From Paraburkholderia ferrariae NBRC 106233 (GTDB taxonomy: Bacteria > Pseudomonadota > Gammaproteobacteria > Burkholderiales > Burkholderiaceae): 64,000 nt of DNA. This document shows, in pieces, positions 8,667-16,667 of this stretch. The DNA lies in contig NZ_BAYB01000009.1 in NCBI RefSeq assembly GCF_000685035.1, positions 124,001 through 188,000 of the forward strand, written 5' to 3'. The notes under the pieces were generated by a model, which made no database searches, had not been told where the DNA came from, and saw only the letters and a program-made list of their open reading frames with translations. The stretch's first letter is position 1, and every line of letters starts with the position of its first letter. The position numbers and the translations under genes are program-made.

Positions 8667-9175
8667 TGTGGCAACTCATCCGGCAATTCGCGCGCTCCGG
8701 CTTTCCGGGCGAACCAGCGCCAACCGTGGAAGATGCATGGCGACACGAAGAGCAAGAGATTCGTCGTGAAATACTCGATCTCCTCGGGCGCGCGCTGTGC
8801 ATCCGGCAGATCGATGCGGGCTCCTGCAATGGCTGCGAACTGGAGATCCACGCGCTGAACAATCCCTACTACAACATCGAAGGTCTGGGAATCAGGTTCG
8901 TTGCGAGCCCCCGCCACGCGGACCTGCTGCTCGTGACCGGCCCCGTGACGCTGAACATGAAAGCGGCCGTGCTCGCCGCGTATGAAGCGACCCCATCCCC
9001 GAAGCTCGTTGTTGCCGCGGGTGAATGCGCATGCACGGGCGGAATATTTGCCGGCAGCTATGCAGTATGCGGCCCGGTTTCGTCGATCCTGCCAGTTGAT
9101 GTGGCGATCCCTGGATGTCCGCCGCCCCCCAGCGATCTGCTACGGGGCATCCTGACGGCCTGCCGGGCACGTTAG
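8666..9175 (+). CDS. Hydrogenase small subunit-like (HyfI/NuoB-like) iron-sulfur protein
   Basis: A 169-residue NuoB-family protein predicted to hold one [4Fe-4S] cluster. The ligands are in place: C54-N-G-C57 followed by E, C121 in GECACTGG, and C151 in IPGCPPPP. In contrast to the large subunit, this site is therefore intact, so electron transfer to or from the complex remains possible. The start overlaps the large-subunit stop by 1 bp. No HyfA/HyfH ferredoxin-type subunit or hydrogenase maturation gene (hyp, hyc protease) is nearby, which agrees with the loss of the NiFe site. The operon ends here. Confidence 0.85.
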   Translation: MWQLIRQFARSGFPGEPAPTVEDAWRHEEQEIRREILDLLGRALCIRQIDAGSCNGCELEIHALNNPYYNIEGLGIRFVASPRHADLLLVTGPVTLNMKAAVLAAYEATPSPKLVVAAGECACTGGIFAGSYAVCGPVSSILPVDVAIPGCPPPPSDLLRGILTACRAR

Positions 9176-9245
9176 CGCGATTCACAGGGAAGATCGACAT
9201 CCAGGCGGGTACGCGCAGCGCCATGCCTCCACACACCGGGACGGG

Positions 9246-9374
9246 TCAATGCATGATGACGCTTTCGACGAAATGCGCGCGACTCTCGCGCTCGTGCGCC
9301 TGACCCGCGAACCCGTGGCGGATGACCGCCGCCGGAAACCGGTGGCCGTGATAAAGCGATTTGGTCTTCTTCAT
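9246..9374 (-). pseudogene. N-terminal scrap of an IS6-family transposase
   Basis: A 42-codon frame whose first 18 residues (MKKTKSLYHGHRFPAAVI) look like the start of IS6-family DDE transposases (signature LYxxHRFPxxVI). The similarity ends abruptly at residue 18, and what follows is not recognisable as transposase; the catalytic DDE region is missing. The frame starts 10 bp after the stop of the flavin-binding protein gene on the same strand. The minus-strand sequence ending at 9415 begins GGCGCTGT, similar to IS6-type terminal repeats, so the IS end may lie inside that gene's 3' end. Recognition is from memory of the family, without a search. Confidence 0.5.
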
Positions 9375-9383
9375 CGACACATC

Positions 9384-10076
9384 TTACCCAGCCACTTCGT
9401 CAACGTGACAGCGCCGTGCCTGGTGCGCCCATTCGCTCACATAGTCCGGCGCCACGACGCCGGTCGCGGGGCGATCCTGCTCGGGCGGCAACGGCCGCAG
9501 CGCCATCGGCAAAACGCCGGCCCAAACTGCGCGGTCCAGATCTTCCTCGTCATCGTTCGGACCGCCCGTACGGACCTTCGACGCGGCTTCCGCCAGCGAA
9601 ATGCGCAGGACAGTCGTCGCCGCCAGTTCCTTGCTGTTGCCCGGGCGAGCCTCGCCGCCGCGCCCGGGCGCGAGGCGCTCCATGAAGGCATCGAGCGCCG
9701 CCGCCTTGTGCTCGGCCGATACGACCTCGAACGTGCCGTAGATCGCGGCCGAACGGTAGTTCATCGAATGATTGAACGCGGAGCGCGCCAGCACGAGGCC
9801 ATCGAGATGCGTGATCGTCACGCAGACCTGTGCGCCCGCTTCTGCCACCTTGAGCATGCGGCTGCCGTTCGAACCGTGGATGTAGAGATACTCGCCCTCG
9901 CGCCAGCATGCAGTGGGAATGCAATGGACGCCGTGGTCGTCGGCGAAAGCGATGTGGCAGAGCCAGGCCGCGTCGACGATCGCGTGGAGCGTCGCCTTGT
10001 CGTAGAGGCCGCGGTGCGCCTCGCGGCGCACACGGGTGCGGGACGAAGGGGGCGTGTTGGCGTCGGCGGCGGTCAT
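9384..10076 (-). CDS. Pyridoxamine 5'-phosphate oxidase-fold flavin-nucleotide-binding protein
   Basis: A 230-residue cytosolic protein of the split-barrel FMN-binding family (COG3467, related to nitroimidazole resistance proteins). Visible motifs: RREAHRGLYDKATLHAIVDA, then CHIAFADDHGVHCIPTACWREGEYLYIHGS (strands around the flavin site, about residues 40-69) and VTITHLDGLVLARSAFNHSMNYRSAAIYG (about 85-113), the usual phosphate/isoalloxazine-contact segments. The physiological substrate is unknown. The last ten or so residues may be encoded by the end of an inserted IS6-like element, so the natural C-terminus could be lost. A palindrome flanked by direct repeats precedes the start. Confidence 0.82.
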   Translation of the reverse strand: MTAADANTPPSSRTRVRREAHRGLYDKATLHAIVDAAWLCHIAFADDHGVHCIPTACWREGEYLYIHGSNGSRMLKVAEAGAQVCVTITHLDGLVLARSAFNHSMNYRSAAIYGTFEVVSAEHKAAALDAFMERLAPGRGGEARPGNSKELAATTVLRISLAEAASKVRTGGPNDDEEDLDRAVWAGVLPMALRPLPPEQDRPATGVVAPDYVSEWAHQARRCHVDEVAG

Positions 10077-10114
10077 GGTCGGCGTCCTCGTGAAGTCGTG
10101 TGGAAAAGCCGATT

Positions 10115-10171
10115 ACGATAGAGCGTTTGTGGCCCTACCGGTAGATCCAGCATATGGCTTCACGATAGAGC
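10115..10171. promoter_or_regulatory. Direct repeats flanking a 10-bp palindrome upstream of the flavin-binding protein gene
   Basis: ACGATAGAGC occurs at 10115-10124 and again at 10162-10171, and the perfect palindrome CTACCGGTAG lies between them (10135-10144). The set starts 39 bp upstream of the minus-strand gene ending at 9384. Arrangement and position suggest an operator region; no regulator is identified. Confidence 0.35.
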
Positions 10172-10198
10172 CACCGATGCACTGAGGCACGGCGGTGT

Positions 10199-11224
10199 TC
10201 AGGTCTTTGCGGAGGTCTTGCGAGCGGGGCGCGGCGGCGCGGCCGCATCCGGTGTCGCCCGGCCCGCTCGGCGTGGCGCCCGCCGTCCCGCCGGCGTTGC
10301 AGGGTTCTCGGCCGCCGGCACACGGCGCAGCGCCGCCAGTTCTTCCGCCTGCGCCGCATGGTTTGCCTGCATGGCCTCCAGACGTCCTTCCAGCATCCCG
10401 GCGCGATGACGCAGGTCGCCCAGTTGCGCCTGCAACGACTGGATTTCCGCGCGGGCGCTCTCCTCTGTCCGTGCAGCACGGCGCGCCGCCGTGTCCGCCT
10501 CGCGTTGCAGACGCGCATTGGCCGTGCGCTCGCGCTCGATTTCGAGCAATGCGCGCTTTTCCGCCGCATGCAGCCGTGTTTCGGCCAATTCGGTGCTGGC
10601 CCGCTGCTTATCGAGTTCGACCGCGAAATCGGTGCGCGCCTGTGCGAGCGCCGCGTCGCGAGCGCGCCCCTCCTGCTGCAGCCGCGCGACCTCGCCCTCC
10701 AGCGCGCCGACCGTCGCCGCGGCGGCGGCTTCGGCCTGTTCGAGCTCGTGAATACGGACCTGTGCGGCGAGCAGCGCGCTGGTGCGCTGCTCCAGCGCGG
10801 TTTCCGTGCGTTCGAGATCGGCCTGCAAGGCCGCCACTGCCGCCTGGGCTTCGCGGCGTGCCGCCTCCACCTCGTCGCGCAGCGCTGCGAGCGACGCCTG
10901 GGCCGCAGCGCTCGCCCGGGTCCAGAGTTCGCCGATCAGTTCGCCGGCTGCGCCCTGAAGCTCCTCGGGCATATCCGCGTGTTCAATGCGCACGCGGCTC
11001 TTCTCTCGCAACTCGTTCCAGAATTCCGCGAGCACGGCGGTGGGGGTGCCCATACTGCCCCGATGCACCAGTTGATACAGGCGATTCGCCGTCGGCGTGA
11101 TGCCGTAGCGGAAAAACATGAGCGCGCAGACTTCGCGGTATAGCTCGCGGGTCTTGGGGAATTCCTCCTTCAACCGGTCGATTTCGGCGGCGAGGCGGGT
11201 TTCGTCCGGAAGGGTGCCGGTCAT
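10199..11224 (-). CDS. KfrA-type DNA-binding protein with long coiled coil
   Basis: A 341-residue protein. The first ~110 residues (ETRLAAEIDRLKEEFPKTRELYREVCALMFFRYGITPTANRLYQLVHRGSMGTPT) match the KfrA N-terminal helix-turn-helix domain, including the GITPTANRLYQLV and MGTPTAV stretch. Residues ~115-300 are an almost unbroken alanine/glutamate/arginine-rich coiled coil. The tail is Pro/Arg/Ala/Lys-rich and basic. KfrA was described on IncP/IncU plasmids as an autorepressor with a role in stable inheritance; chromosomal and chromid relatives are common in Burkholderia. A 20-bp inverted repeat in the AT-rich gap upstream fits autoregulation. Confidence 0.82.
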   Translation of the reverse strand: MTGTLPDETRLAAEIDRLKEEFPKTRELYREVCALMFFRYGITPTANRLYQLVHRGSMGTPTAVLAEFWNELREKSRVRIEHADMPEELQGAAGELIGELWTRASAAAQASLAALRDEVEAARREAQAAVAALQADLERTETALEQRTSALLAAQVRIHELEQAEAAAAATVGALEGEVARLQQEGRARDAALAQARTDFAVELDKQRASTELAETRLHAAEKRALLEIERERTANARLQREADTAARRAARTEESARAEIQSLQAQLGDLRHRAGMLEGRLEAMQANHAAQAEELAALRRVPAAENPATPAGRRAPRRAGRATPDAAAPPRPARKTSAKT

Positions 11225-11302
11225 GGTGCGAGCGGGAAAGGTGGAGTTCGTTAATATTACAACGTAAACCGTTTTATATCTAACTTTTTTGATTTTTAAT
11301 TT

Positions 11303-11322
11303 GACATTAATTTTATAATGTC
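11303..11322. promoter_or_regulatory. 20-bp inverted repeat, probable KfrA-like operator
   Basis: GACATTA-ATTTTA-TAATGTC: 7-bp perfect arms and a 6-bp spacer, centred about 90 bp upstream of the kfrA-like start in a ~110-bp AT-rich island (11240-11350) inside otherwise GC-rich DNA. KfrA proteins are known to bind inverted repeats in their own promoters. A separate small hairpin (AGCCTCC-CGT-GGAGGCT, 11356-11372) lies at the island's right edge with no T-tract. Confidence 0.45.
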
Positions 11323-11435
11323 GAAATTTTGAATTAAATCTAGAACTGTAAGTTCAGCCTCCCGTGGAGGCTCGCCCCCCGGTTGGTGCCGCCCGAGGGC
11401 TCACAAGTCACTTCAAGGCAACGGGGCGCTGTTGC

Positions 11436-11528
11436 CTACGCCCCCCTCGAAACCTCCTCCCTGAGTTCATCGACAATCTGGCGGCGCTGTTTCGGAGAGG
11501 CGCGGAGCAGAAGATTCAATGTGGTCAT
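11436..11528 (-). CDS. Possible 30-aa small protein downstream of tssH
   Basis: A short minus-strand frame starting with ATG 71 bp after the tssH stop. AGGAG lies 9 bp before the ATG, better than many ribosome sites in this window. The peptide begins MTTLNLLLRASPKQRRQIVD and continues with an amphipathic, charged helix ending in SRGA. It could be a real small protein or the remaining start of a decayed gene; I do not recognise it. The rest of 11373-11599 shows nothing supportable. Confidence 0.3.
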   Translation of the reverse strand: MTTLNLLLRASPKQRRQIVDELREEVSRGA

Positions 11529-11599
11529 GAATCGCTGCTCCTCGCCCTTGTGCAGATTGACAAACGCAAGGAGAGCCCGCGCTGGTGTGCCCCCGCTCT

Positions 11600-14275
11600 T
11601 CACGGCGAGTTCGGCTGCGCATCGCAGGAAGGCTGGAACACGAGTGCAACCGCGGGCGCCGCGGCCCGATCGCCCACGTCAATCGCGATATGGGCGAGGA
11701 CGCGCTTCGCTGCGAACGCAGCAAGCCATCGCCGCGCTAGTTGCGGCAGCACGTACTGCTCGATGAAGCCGATCAACAGCCGCGCCCCGGTCTCCTGCAC
11801 CAGGCAACGCTCGACAATGTAGTCGATCACATCCGGCGAATAAGTCAGCTCGACCTGGCTGTTTTCCGCCATACGCCGAACCACGCGATCCAGATGCAAC
11901 TGCACGATCCGGCCGAGCGAATCCTGGCCAAGCGGGCGATACGGCACCACCGTCACGCGGCCGAGGAACGCCGCCGGGAACGACTTCAGCAGTTCCGGCG
12001 TGAGCGCAGAACGCAGGTCATCGGTTTCCGGCGCGAGCGCCTCGTCGGCGCACAGGCTCGCGGTCAACGCCGAGCCGACGTTGCTCGTCATCAGAATGGT
12101 CGTGTTGCGGAAGTCGATATAGCGCCCGTCGCCGTCTTCCATGTAGCCCTTGTCGAGCACCTGATAAAACATTTCGAGAACGTCGCCGTGGGCCTTCTCG
12201 ATCTCGTCGAGCAGCACGACGGAATACGGGCGCCGCCGCACCGCCTCGGTCAACACGCCGCCTTCACCGTAACCCACGTATCCCGGCGGGGCGCCCTTGA
12301 GGCCGGAAACGGTGTGCGCCTCCTGGTACTCGCTCATGTTGATCGTGATGAGGTTTTGCTCGCCGCCGTAAAGCGCTTCGGCGAGCGCGAGCGCGGTCTC
12401 GGTTTTCCCGACACCGGACGGCCCCGCCATCAGAAATACGCCACGCGGCTTGCGCGGGTCTGCGAGCCCCGCGCGCGCGGCCTGCACGCGCTCGCCGATC
12501 TGCTGCAGCGCGTCGCGCTGGCCAATCACGCGGGCGGCAAGTGTCGCCGGCAGCACCTGCACGGCCGTCACCTCGTCGGTCAGCATGCGGCCAACTGGAA
12601 TACCCGTCCAGTCCGAAACTATTTCTGCGACGATCGCTTCGTTGACCTCGGGAAACACGAACGGGCTGTCCCCCTGCAACTGCGACAACGTGCGCTCAAG
12701 CTCGCGCAACAGGCCGATCGGCGTCTCCGTTTTGCCGGATTCGTTCAAGGTTTCACGCGCACTCGCGAGTGCATTCGCCGCCTCGGTCTGCGCCTGCCAG
12801 GCGGACTCGATGGCGCGCTCTTCGGCTTCGAGTCGGGCGATGCTCCCGTTGATGTCCGCGAGCGTGGCGTCGTCGCGCAGACCGATGCGCACTTCGTTGC
12901 CGAGCAGTTCCGCTTCGATGCGCGCGGCCCTCAGACGCTCGCGGACGCGCTGCAGTTCGCGCGGCGGCGCGTGCTGCGACAGCGCGACACGCGCACACGC
13001 CGTGTCGAGCAGGCTGATCGCCTTGTCCGGCAACTGACGCGACGGAATGTAGCGATGCGACAGCGTAACGGCCGCGCGAATCGCCTCGTCGAGCACCACG
13101 ACGCCATGGTGGCATGCCAGCATACGCGTCAGGCCGCGCACCATGTCGATGGCAGACGGCTCCTCGGGCTCCATCACCTGCAGCACCTGAAAACGGCGCG
13201 TGAGCGCGGGATCTTTCTCGATGTGCCGCTTGTACTCCGCCCACGTGGTGGCGCCAATCGCGCGCAGGATGCCGCGTGCGAGAGCCGGCTTGAGCAGATT
13301 CGCCGCATCGCCCGTGCCGGCCTGACCACCCGCGCCAATCAGCGTATGGATTTCGTCGATGAACAGCACGACCGGGACCGGCGACTTCGTTGCCTCTTCG
13401 ACCACGGACTTCAGACGCGACTCGAACTCGCCCTTCATGCTGGCCCCCGCCAGCAATGCGCCGACGTCGAGGCTCAGCAAGCGGACATCGGCAAGCTTCG
13501 GCGGCACATCGCCCGCCGCGATCGCAAGCGCCAGTCCTTCGACGATCGCGGTCTTGCCCACGCCGGCGTCGCCCGTGAGGAGCGGATTGTTCTGTCGCCG
13601 CCGCAGCAGCACGTCGATCATCGTTCGAATCTCGAGTTCGCGGCCCACGACGGGATCGATCTCGCCGGCGCGCGCACGTGAGGTCAGATCCGTGCAGAAC
13701 TGCGCGAGCGCCCCGCCCGCCGCGGGCGTCGCCATGGCGCCGGAGGCTTCGCCGGGCAGCGCGGACGAAAAATCGGTCCGGTCATATGGCGCGTCGTCCG
13801 CTTCGGGCGATCCGTCGATCCACGCGGGCAGCCTGTCGTAAAGACCGTCGAGCGCAATCTTGCCGAACGCCGGTGAGATCGACAGCAACACGCGCCGCAG
13901 CTCCGGCGTCTCGATGAGCGCCGCGATCAGCCACGCGCCGCGAATGCGCCGGTCGCCAAACGCGAGCGTGGCCACCACCCAGGCGCGCTCGATCGCCTGT
14001 TCGACGTGATGCGAAAAATCGTTGAGAGAACTGGCGCCGGCCGGCAGCGCGGCCAGGGCGGCCTGCAGGTCCCGGTCGAGCAGTTCGCGACTGATGTCGC
14101 AATGCCTGACGATGCGGTGCAGATCGCTGTCGGGCTGCGCCATCAACTGATGGAGCCAGTGCACCAGTTCGACATAGGGATTGCCGCGCAGCTTCGAGAA
14201 CGCGGTGGCGGATTCGATACTCCTGAAGAGCGTCGCGCCGAGCTTCCCGAACAGCGCGTGACGTGAAATGGCCAT
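11600..14275 (-). CDS. tssH: T6SS ATPase TssH (ClpV)
   Basis: An 891-residue ClpB/ClpV-family AAA+ unfoldase that disassembles the contracted TssB/TssC sheath in the cytosol. An N-terminal Clp-type repeat domain (about 1-160) is followed by AAA module 1 with Walker A GDAGVGKT and Walker B VLFIDEIHTLIGAGG. A middle coiled-coil segment follows (about 420-530), then AAA module 2 with GPSGVGKT and VVLLDEIEKAH. The pore-loop regions GAPPGYVGYGEGG and EYKRHIEKD are present. The length is normal. It is transcribed alone, divergent from the tagK operon, across a 339-bp spacer that holds a conserved palindromic box and a 9-bp repeat array. Confidence 0.95.
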   Translation of the reverse strand: MAISRHALFGKLGATLFRSIESATAFSKLRGNPYVELVHWLHQLMAQPDSDLHRIVRHCDISRELLDRDLQAALAALPAGASSLNDFSHHVEQAIERAWVVATLAFGDRRIRGAWLIAALIETPELRRVLLSISPAFGKIALDGLYDRLPAWIDGSPEADDAPYDRTDFSSALPGEASGAMATPAAGGALAQFCTDLTSRARAGEIDPVVGRELEIRTMIDVLLRRRQNNPLLTGDAGVGKTAIVEGLALAIAAGDVPPKLADVRLLSLDVGALLAGASMKGEFESRLKSVVEEATKSPVPVVLFIDEIHTLIGAGGQAGTGDAANLLKPALARGILRAIGATTWAEYKRHIEKDPALTRRFQVLQVMEPEEPSAIDMVRGLTRMLACHHGVVVLDEAIRAAVTLSHRYIPSRQLPDKAISLLDTACARVALSQHAPPRELQRVRERLRAARIEAELLGNEVRIGLRDDATLADINGSIARLEAEERAIESAWQAQTEAANALASARETLNESGKTETPIGLLRELERTLSQLQGDSPFVFPEVNEAIVAEIVSDWTGIPVGRMLTDEVTAVQVLPATLAARVIGQRDALQQIGERVQAARAGLADPRKPRGVFLMAGPSGVGKTETALALAEALYGGEQNLITINMSEYQEAHTVSGLKGAPPGYVGYGEGGVLTEAVRRRPYSVVLLDEIEKAHGDVLEMFYQVLDKGYMEDGDGRYIDFRNTTILMTSNVGSALTASLCADEALAPETDDLRSALTPELLKSFPAAFLGRVTVVPYRPLGQDSLGRIVQLHLDRVVRRMAENSQVELTYSPDVIDYIVERCLVQETGARLLIGFIEQYVLPQLARRWLAAFAAKRVLAHIAIDVGDRAAAPAVALVFQPSCDAQPNSP

Positions 14276-14358
14276 GAGCTAACTAATGTGGTGTGCGTAG
14301 TGATGATGACGTGTTCCGGCATCCGGATGTCGCTTGAGACCGACGTCCGGTACGAGAA

Positions 14359-14418
14359 TCGGACGGATCGGACGATTCGGACGAATCTGACAACGGGGCA
14401 AACCGGACGAATCGGGCA
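14359..14418. repeat. 9-bp tandem repeat array (T-CGGACG-A-type) in tssH/tagK spacer
   Basis: CGGACG or a one- or two-base variant recurs at 14360, 14369, 14378, 14387, then at 14404 and 14413, i.e. in a 9-bp register with two degenerate units between. It lies 30 bp from the palindromic box. It could be a regulator-binding array or a slippage product. Confidence 0.45.
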
Positions 14419-14449
14419 GCGCAGAATAGCCCATCGCCCATCGCTTGTA

Positions 14450-14466
14450 TTTGGGCCATCGCCCAT
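14450..14466 (+). promoter_or_regulatory. Conserved palindromic box, copy A (upstream of tagK)
   Basis: TTTGGGC-CATC-GCCCAT, with perfect TGGGC/GCCCA arms. The same 17-bp layout occurs upstream of tssB and upstream of the major pilin gene, in the same orientation relative to the gene it precedes. It ends 148 bp before the tagK ATG. Proposed as the binding site of a regulator common to the T6SS and fimbriae. Confidence 0.55.
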
Positions 14467-14614
14467 ATTCGCCGCGTGACTCGCGACGTACCATCTGCCG
14501 ATTCAGTCACCATCCGCGCGCCGGCCTGCGGCCAGCAGCCTGCTCGCGGAGCGTTTGCCCACCCATGCTCCGGTTCAGCCGGGCGCACCCCTTGCGGTTG
14601 CGGGCCTTCACGTC

Positions 14615-15331
14615 ATGTCCGATCTTTCATTCGAAGACCTGCTTTCCTGCAAGCCTGCCCCGTCTGATTCCGCAGGTCCCGACTCCCCTCCCGGTGTAGC
14701 GCCGCAGGTGGATGCGGTCGCCCCGAAGCTCGCGAGTCCGAATGACTTCAGCGACCTGATCGCCATGGTCGGGACATTTGCCGACGGCGACGGCGACAGC
14801 GACCCGCTGCTCGCCTTGCTCGACCGGTCGGCGCCCACGGAGAAAGACGGGTACGAAGGCAACGCCTTGCTCCTGCCGCTCCACGCCGACGAAACGGACC
14901 TGCTCGCCGCGCTCACGCGCGAATACCACCAGGCGCTGCTAAGTCAGAAGAGCGGTCAAGAACATGAACTGAAAACGGCTACCGCCGACGGCAGCGGGCC
15001 AATCGTCGTCGCGCCGCGGGACCCGTTCGCCGACCTCGCGAGCCATCCCGACTCCGAAGCATCGGTTTTCGATCTGCTCACGAAGGGCCGCACTATCGAC
15101 ACCCTGCTGGAAAGCCTCGACGCCTTCGACGCCGGGCAGATCTTCGAAGCAGAAAAGCATCACGACATCCTCGCCTTGCTCGCGCCGCGCGGCATCGCCG
15201 CACGGCGCACGGGTCACGCGGCCCCGCTCGCGCGCGAAGAACATCACATGATCAGCGTGGACAGCCACATGGCCATGCCTGACGCCATCGAAGAAGACAC
15301 ACCGGGATCTCCCCATGAAAATCACCGCTGA
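14615..15331 (+). CDS. tagK: T6SS accessory protein, TagK-domain type
   Basis: A 238-residue protein heading the tagK-tagJ-tssEFGA operon. The C-terminal two thirds carry the arrangement of TagK-domain proteins of Burkholderia T6SS loci: DPFADLASH, then VFDLLTKGRTIDTLLESLDAF, then HHDILALLAP. The N-terminal part (DFSDLIAMVGTF, DPLLALLD, DLLAALTREYHQALL) is acidic and low in structure. The molecular role is not established in the family. I chose ATG 14615 (MSDLSFEDLL) over an in-frame TTG at 14555. Its 3' end overlaps tagJ by 17 bp, so the two are probably translated together. Confidence 0.7.
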   Translation: MSDLSFEDLLSCKPAPSDSAGPDSPPGVAPQVDAVAPKLASPNDFSDLIAMVGTFADGDGDSDPLLALLDRSAPTEKDGYEGNALLLPLHADETDLLAALTREYHQALLSQKSGQEHELKTATADGSGPIVVAPRDPFADLASHPDSEASVFDLLTKGRTIDTLLESLDAFDAGQIFEAEKHHDILALLAPRGIAARRTGHAAPLAREEHHMISVDSHMAMPDAIEEDTPGSPHENHR

Positions 15332-16151
15332 CCTGCCGGCATCGGGCGCCTCGACGCTCCACGGCGTGCTGAACACGCAAACGCTCGACGAACTCAAAGC
15401 GCAAACGATGGAACAGGTACGCAAGCATCCGTCGAACGTCCGCGAACGCTGGCTGCTGTTCGAGCTGCTGTGCCTGGACGGCGAGTGGGAGCGCGCGCTG
15501 CGCCAGTTGCAGACGTGGGCCACGCTGGAACCCGAAGGTACCGCGCGCGCGCAGTTGTATCGCGGGCTGATCCAGAGCGAGATGTTCCGCACCGAAGTGT
15601 TCGCCGGCCAACGCATGCCGCACTCGATCGATCCGCTGCCGGCATGGGCAAACTCGCTGGCGCAGGCCAACGTGAAGCTCGGCGAAGGTCATATCGCCAT
15701 CGCCGACGAACTGCGCAGCCTCGCCTTCAACGAAGCGCCGGCAACGCGTGGCCAAAGCACGCAGATCGGCGCCTTCCGGTGGCTGACCGACAGCGACAGC
15801 CGGCTCGGGCCGGTGTGCGAACTGGCGGTGGCGGGCGGCTACCGCTGGGTGCCGTTCGAACAGGTCAAATCGCTCACGCTTGGCCGCGTTACGGGACTGA
15901 CCGACCTCGTCTGGCGCTCAGTCGTCGTGGGCCTGCGCAACGCCACTGTTCTGCGCGGCTATATGCCCGTGCGCTATCCCGGTTCGGAAAGCGGTCCGCA
16001 TGCCGTCAAGCTCGCGCGCGAAACCACGTGGAAAGACGTGGGAGAAACCAACGTGATCGGGCTCGGCCAGAAAACCTGGACGACCGACCAGGGCGACTTC
16101 GGCCTGCTCGAAATCGACGAGTGCCGCTTCAACCACGACGAGCAGACATGA
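15315..16151 (+). CDS. tagJ: T6SS accessory protein TagJ (ImpE/SciE family)
   Basis: A 278-residue protein. The N-terminal region (KHPSNVRERWLLFELLCLDGEWERALRQLQTWATLEPE, about 38-75) is the TPR-like helical repeat typical of ImpE/SciE proteins. The C-terminal half (VPFEQVKSLTLGRVTGLTDLVWRSVVVGLRNATVLRGYMPVRYPGS) is the diagnostic ImpE domain with the Y-M-P-x-R-Y-P motif. TagJ proteins are reported to bind ClpV or the sheath component TssB and are found in a subset of T6SS loci. It overlaps tagK by 17 bp and tssE by 4 bp (ATGA). Confidence 0.88.
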   Translation: MKITADLPASGASTLHGVLNTQTLDELKAQTMEQVRKHPSNVRERWLLFELLCLDGEWERALRQLQTWATLEPEGTARAQLYRGLIQSEMFRTEVFAGQRMPHSIDPLPAWANSLAQANVKLGEGHIAIADELRSLAFNEAPATRGQSTQIGAFRWLTDSDSRLGPVCELAVAGGYRWVPFEQVKSLTLGRVTGLTDLVWRSVVVGLRNATVLRGYMPVRYPGSESGPHAVKLARETTWKDVGETNVIGLGQKTWTTDQGDFGLLEIDECRFNHDEQT

Positions 16152-16666
16152 ACGCCCCCGATCTCCTGCACCGTCAGGCGTATATGCCGTCGCTCATCGA
16201 CCGTCTGCTCGACAATGCCCCCCAGCGCAAAACCGAGTATCCCGACGCGTATGCGCCCGACAGCGAAGGCATGCGCCGCATCATCCAGCGCGATCTGAGC
16301 CTGCTGCTCAACACCACGAGCTTCGAGGACGAACTGGACATGACGCGGCACGCGGTAGCCGCCGGGTCGGTGATCAACTACGGAATTCCCGCGCTGTCCG
16401 GCCACTATCTCAACAACCGCAACTGGGAAAGCATCGAGAAGATGGTCCGCACGGCAATCACTCGCTTCGAGCCGCGCCTGATGCCCGACTCGCTGCGCAT
16501 CCGTCCGCTCAACAACGAGAACCCGATCCGCTACAACCGCCTCACCCTGGAAATCAGCGGGCTCATGCACTGGTCGCCCTATCCGCTCGAATTCCGCATT
16601 CAGAGCGCGTTCGACATCGAGATGAACCAGGTCACGTGCGATACGGACCCCGGCAGGGACCACTGA
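16148..16666 (+). CDS. tssE: T6SS baseplate protein TssE
   Basis: A 172-residue gp25-like protein of the baseplate wedge. Features: SLIDRLLDNAP near the start (typical TssE opening), RDLSLLLNT, a central block VINYGIPALSGHYLNN, and the family's ETAIxxFEPRL-type motif as RTAITRFEPRLMPDSL, close to the C-terminus. The protein acts in the cytosol at the base of the contractile tail. The start overlaps the tagJ stop (ATGA), and one base separates it from tssF. Confidence 0.92.
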   Translation: MNAPDLLHRQAYMPSLIDRLLDNAPQRKTEYPDAYAPDSEGMRRIIQRDLSLLLNTTSFEDELDMTRHAVAAGSVINYGIPALSGHYLNNRNWESIEKMVRTAITRFEPRLMPDSLRIRPLNNENPIRYNRLTLEISGLMHWSPYPLEFRIQSAFDIEMNQVTCDTDPGRDH

Positions 16667-16667
16667 C

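Larger units (their letters stand above)
14276..14614. promoter_or_regulatory. Divergent promoter region between tssH and tagK
   Basis: A 339-bp gene-free spacer. It holds a 9-bp-period repeat array (14359-14418), a partial box copy (GCCCATCGCCCAT near 14429-14441) and a full palindromic box (14450-14466). The start of tagK at 14615 has only a weak ribosome site; an in-frame TTG at 14555 is possible but less likely. No convincing sigma70 hexamer pair or sigma54 -24/-12 element was found by eye. Confidence 0.55.

Noticed and set aside
11301..11320. TTGACA followed by TATAAT as a plus-strand promoter
   Set aside because: The spacing is only 7 bp, far from the 16-18 bp needed; the symmetry there is better explained as an operator.
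11741..13681. A ~640-codon plus-strand frame antisense to tssH
   Set aside because: Shadow of the tssH codon pattern; the product is low-complexity and Arg-rich while the tssH frame carries clear AAA+ motifs.
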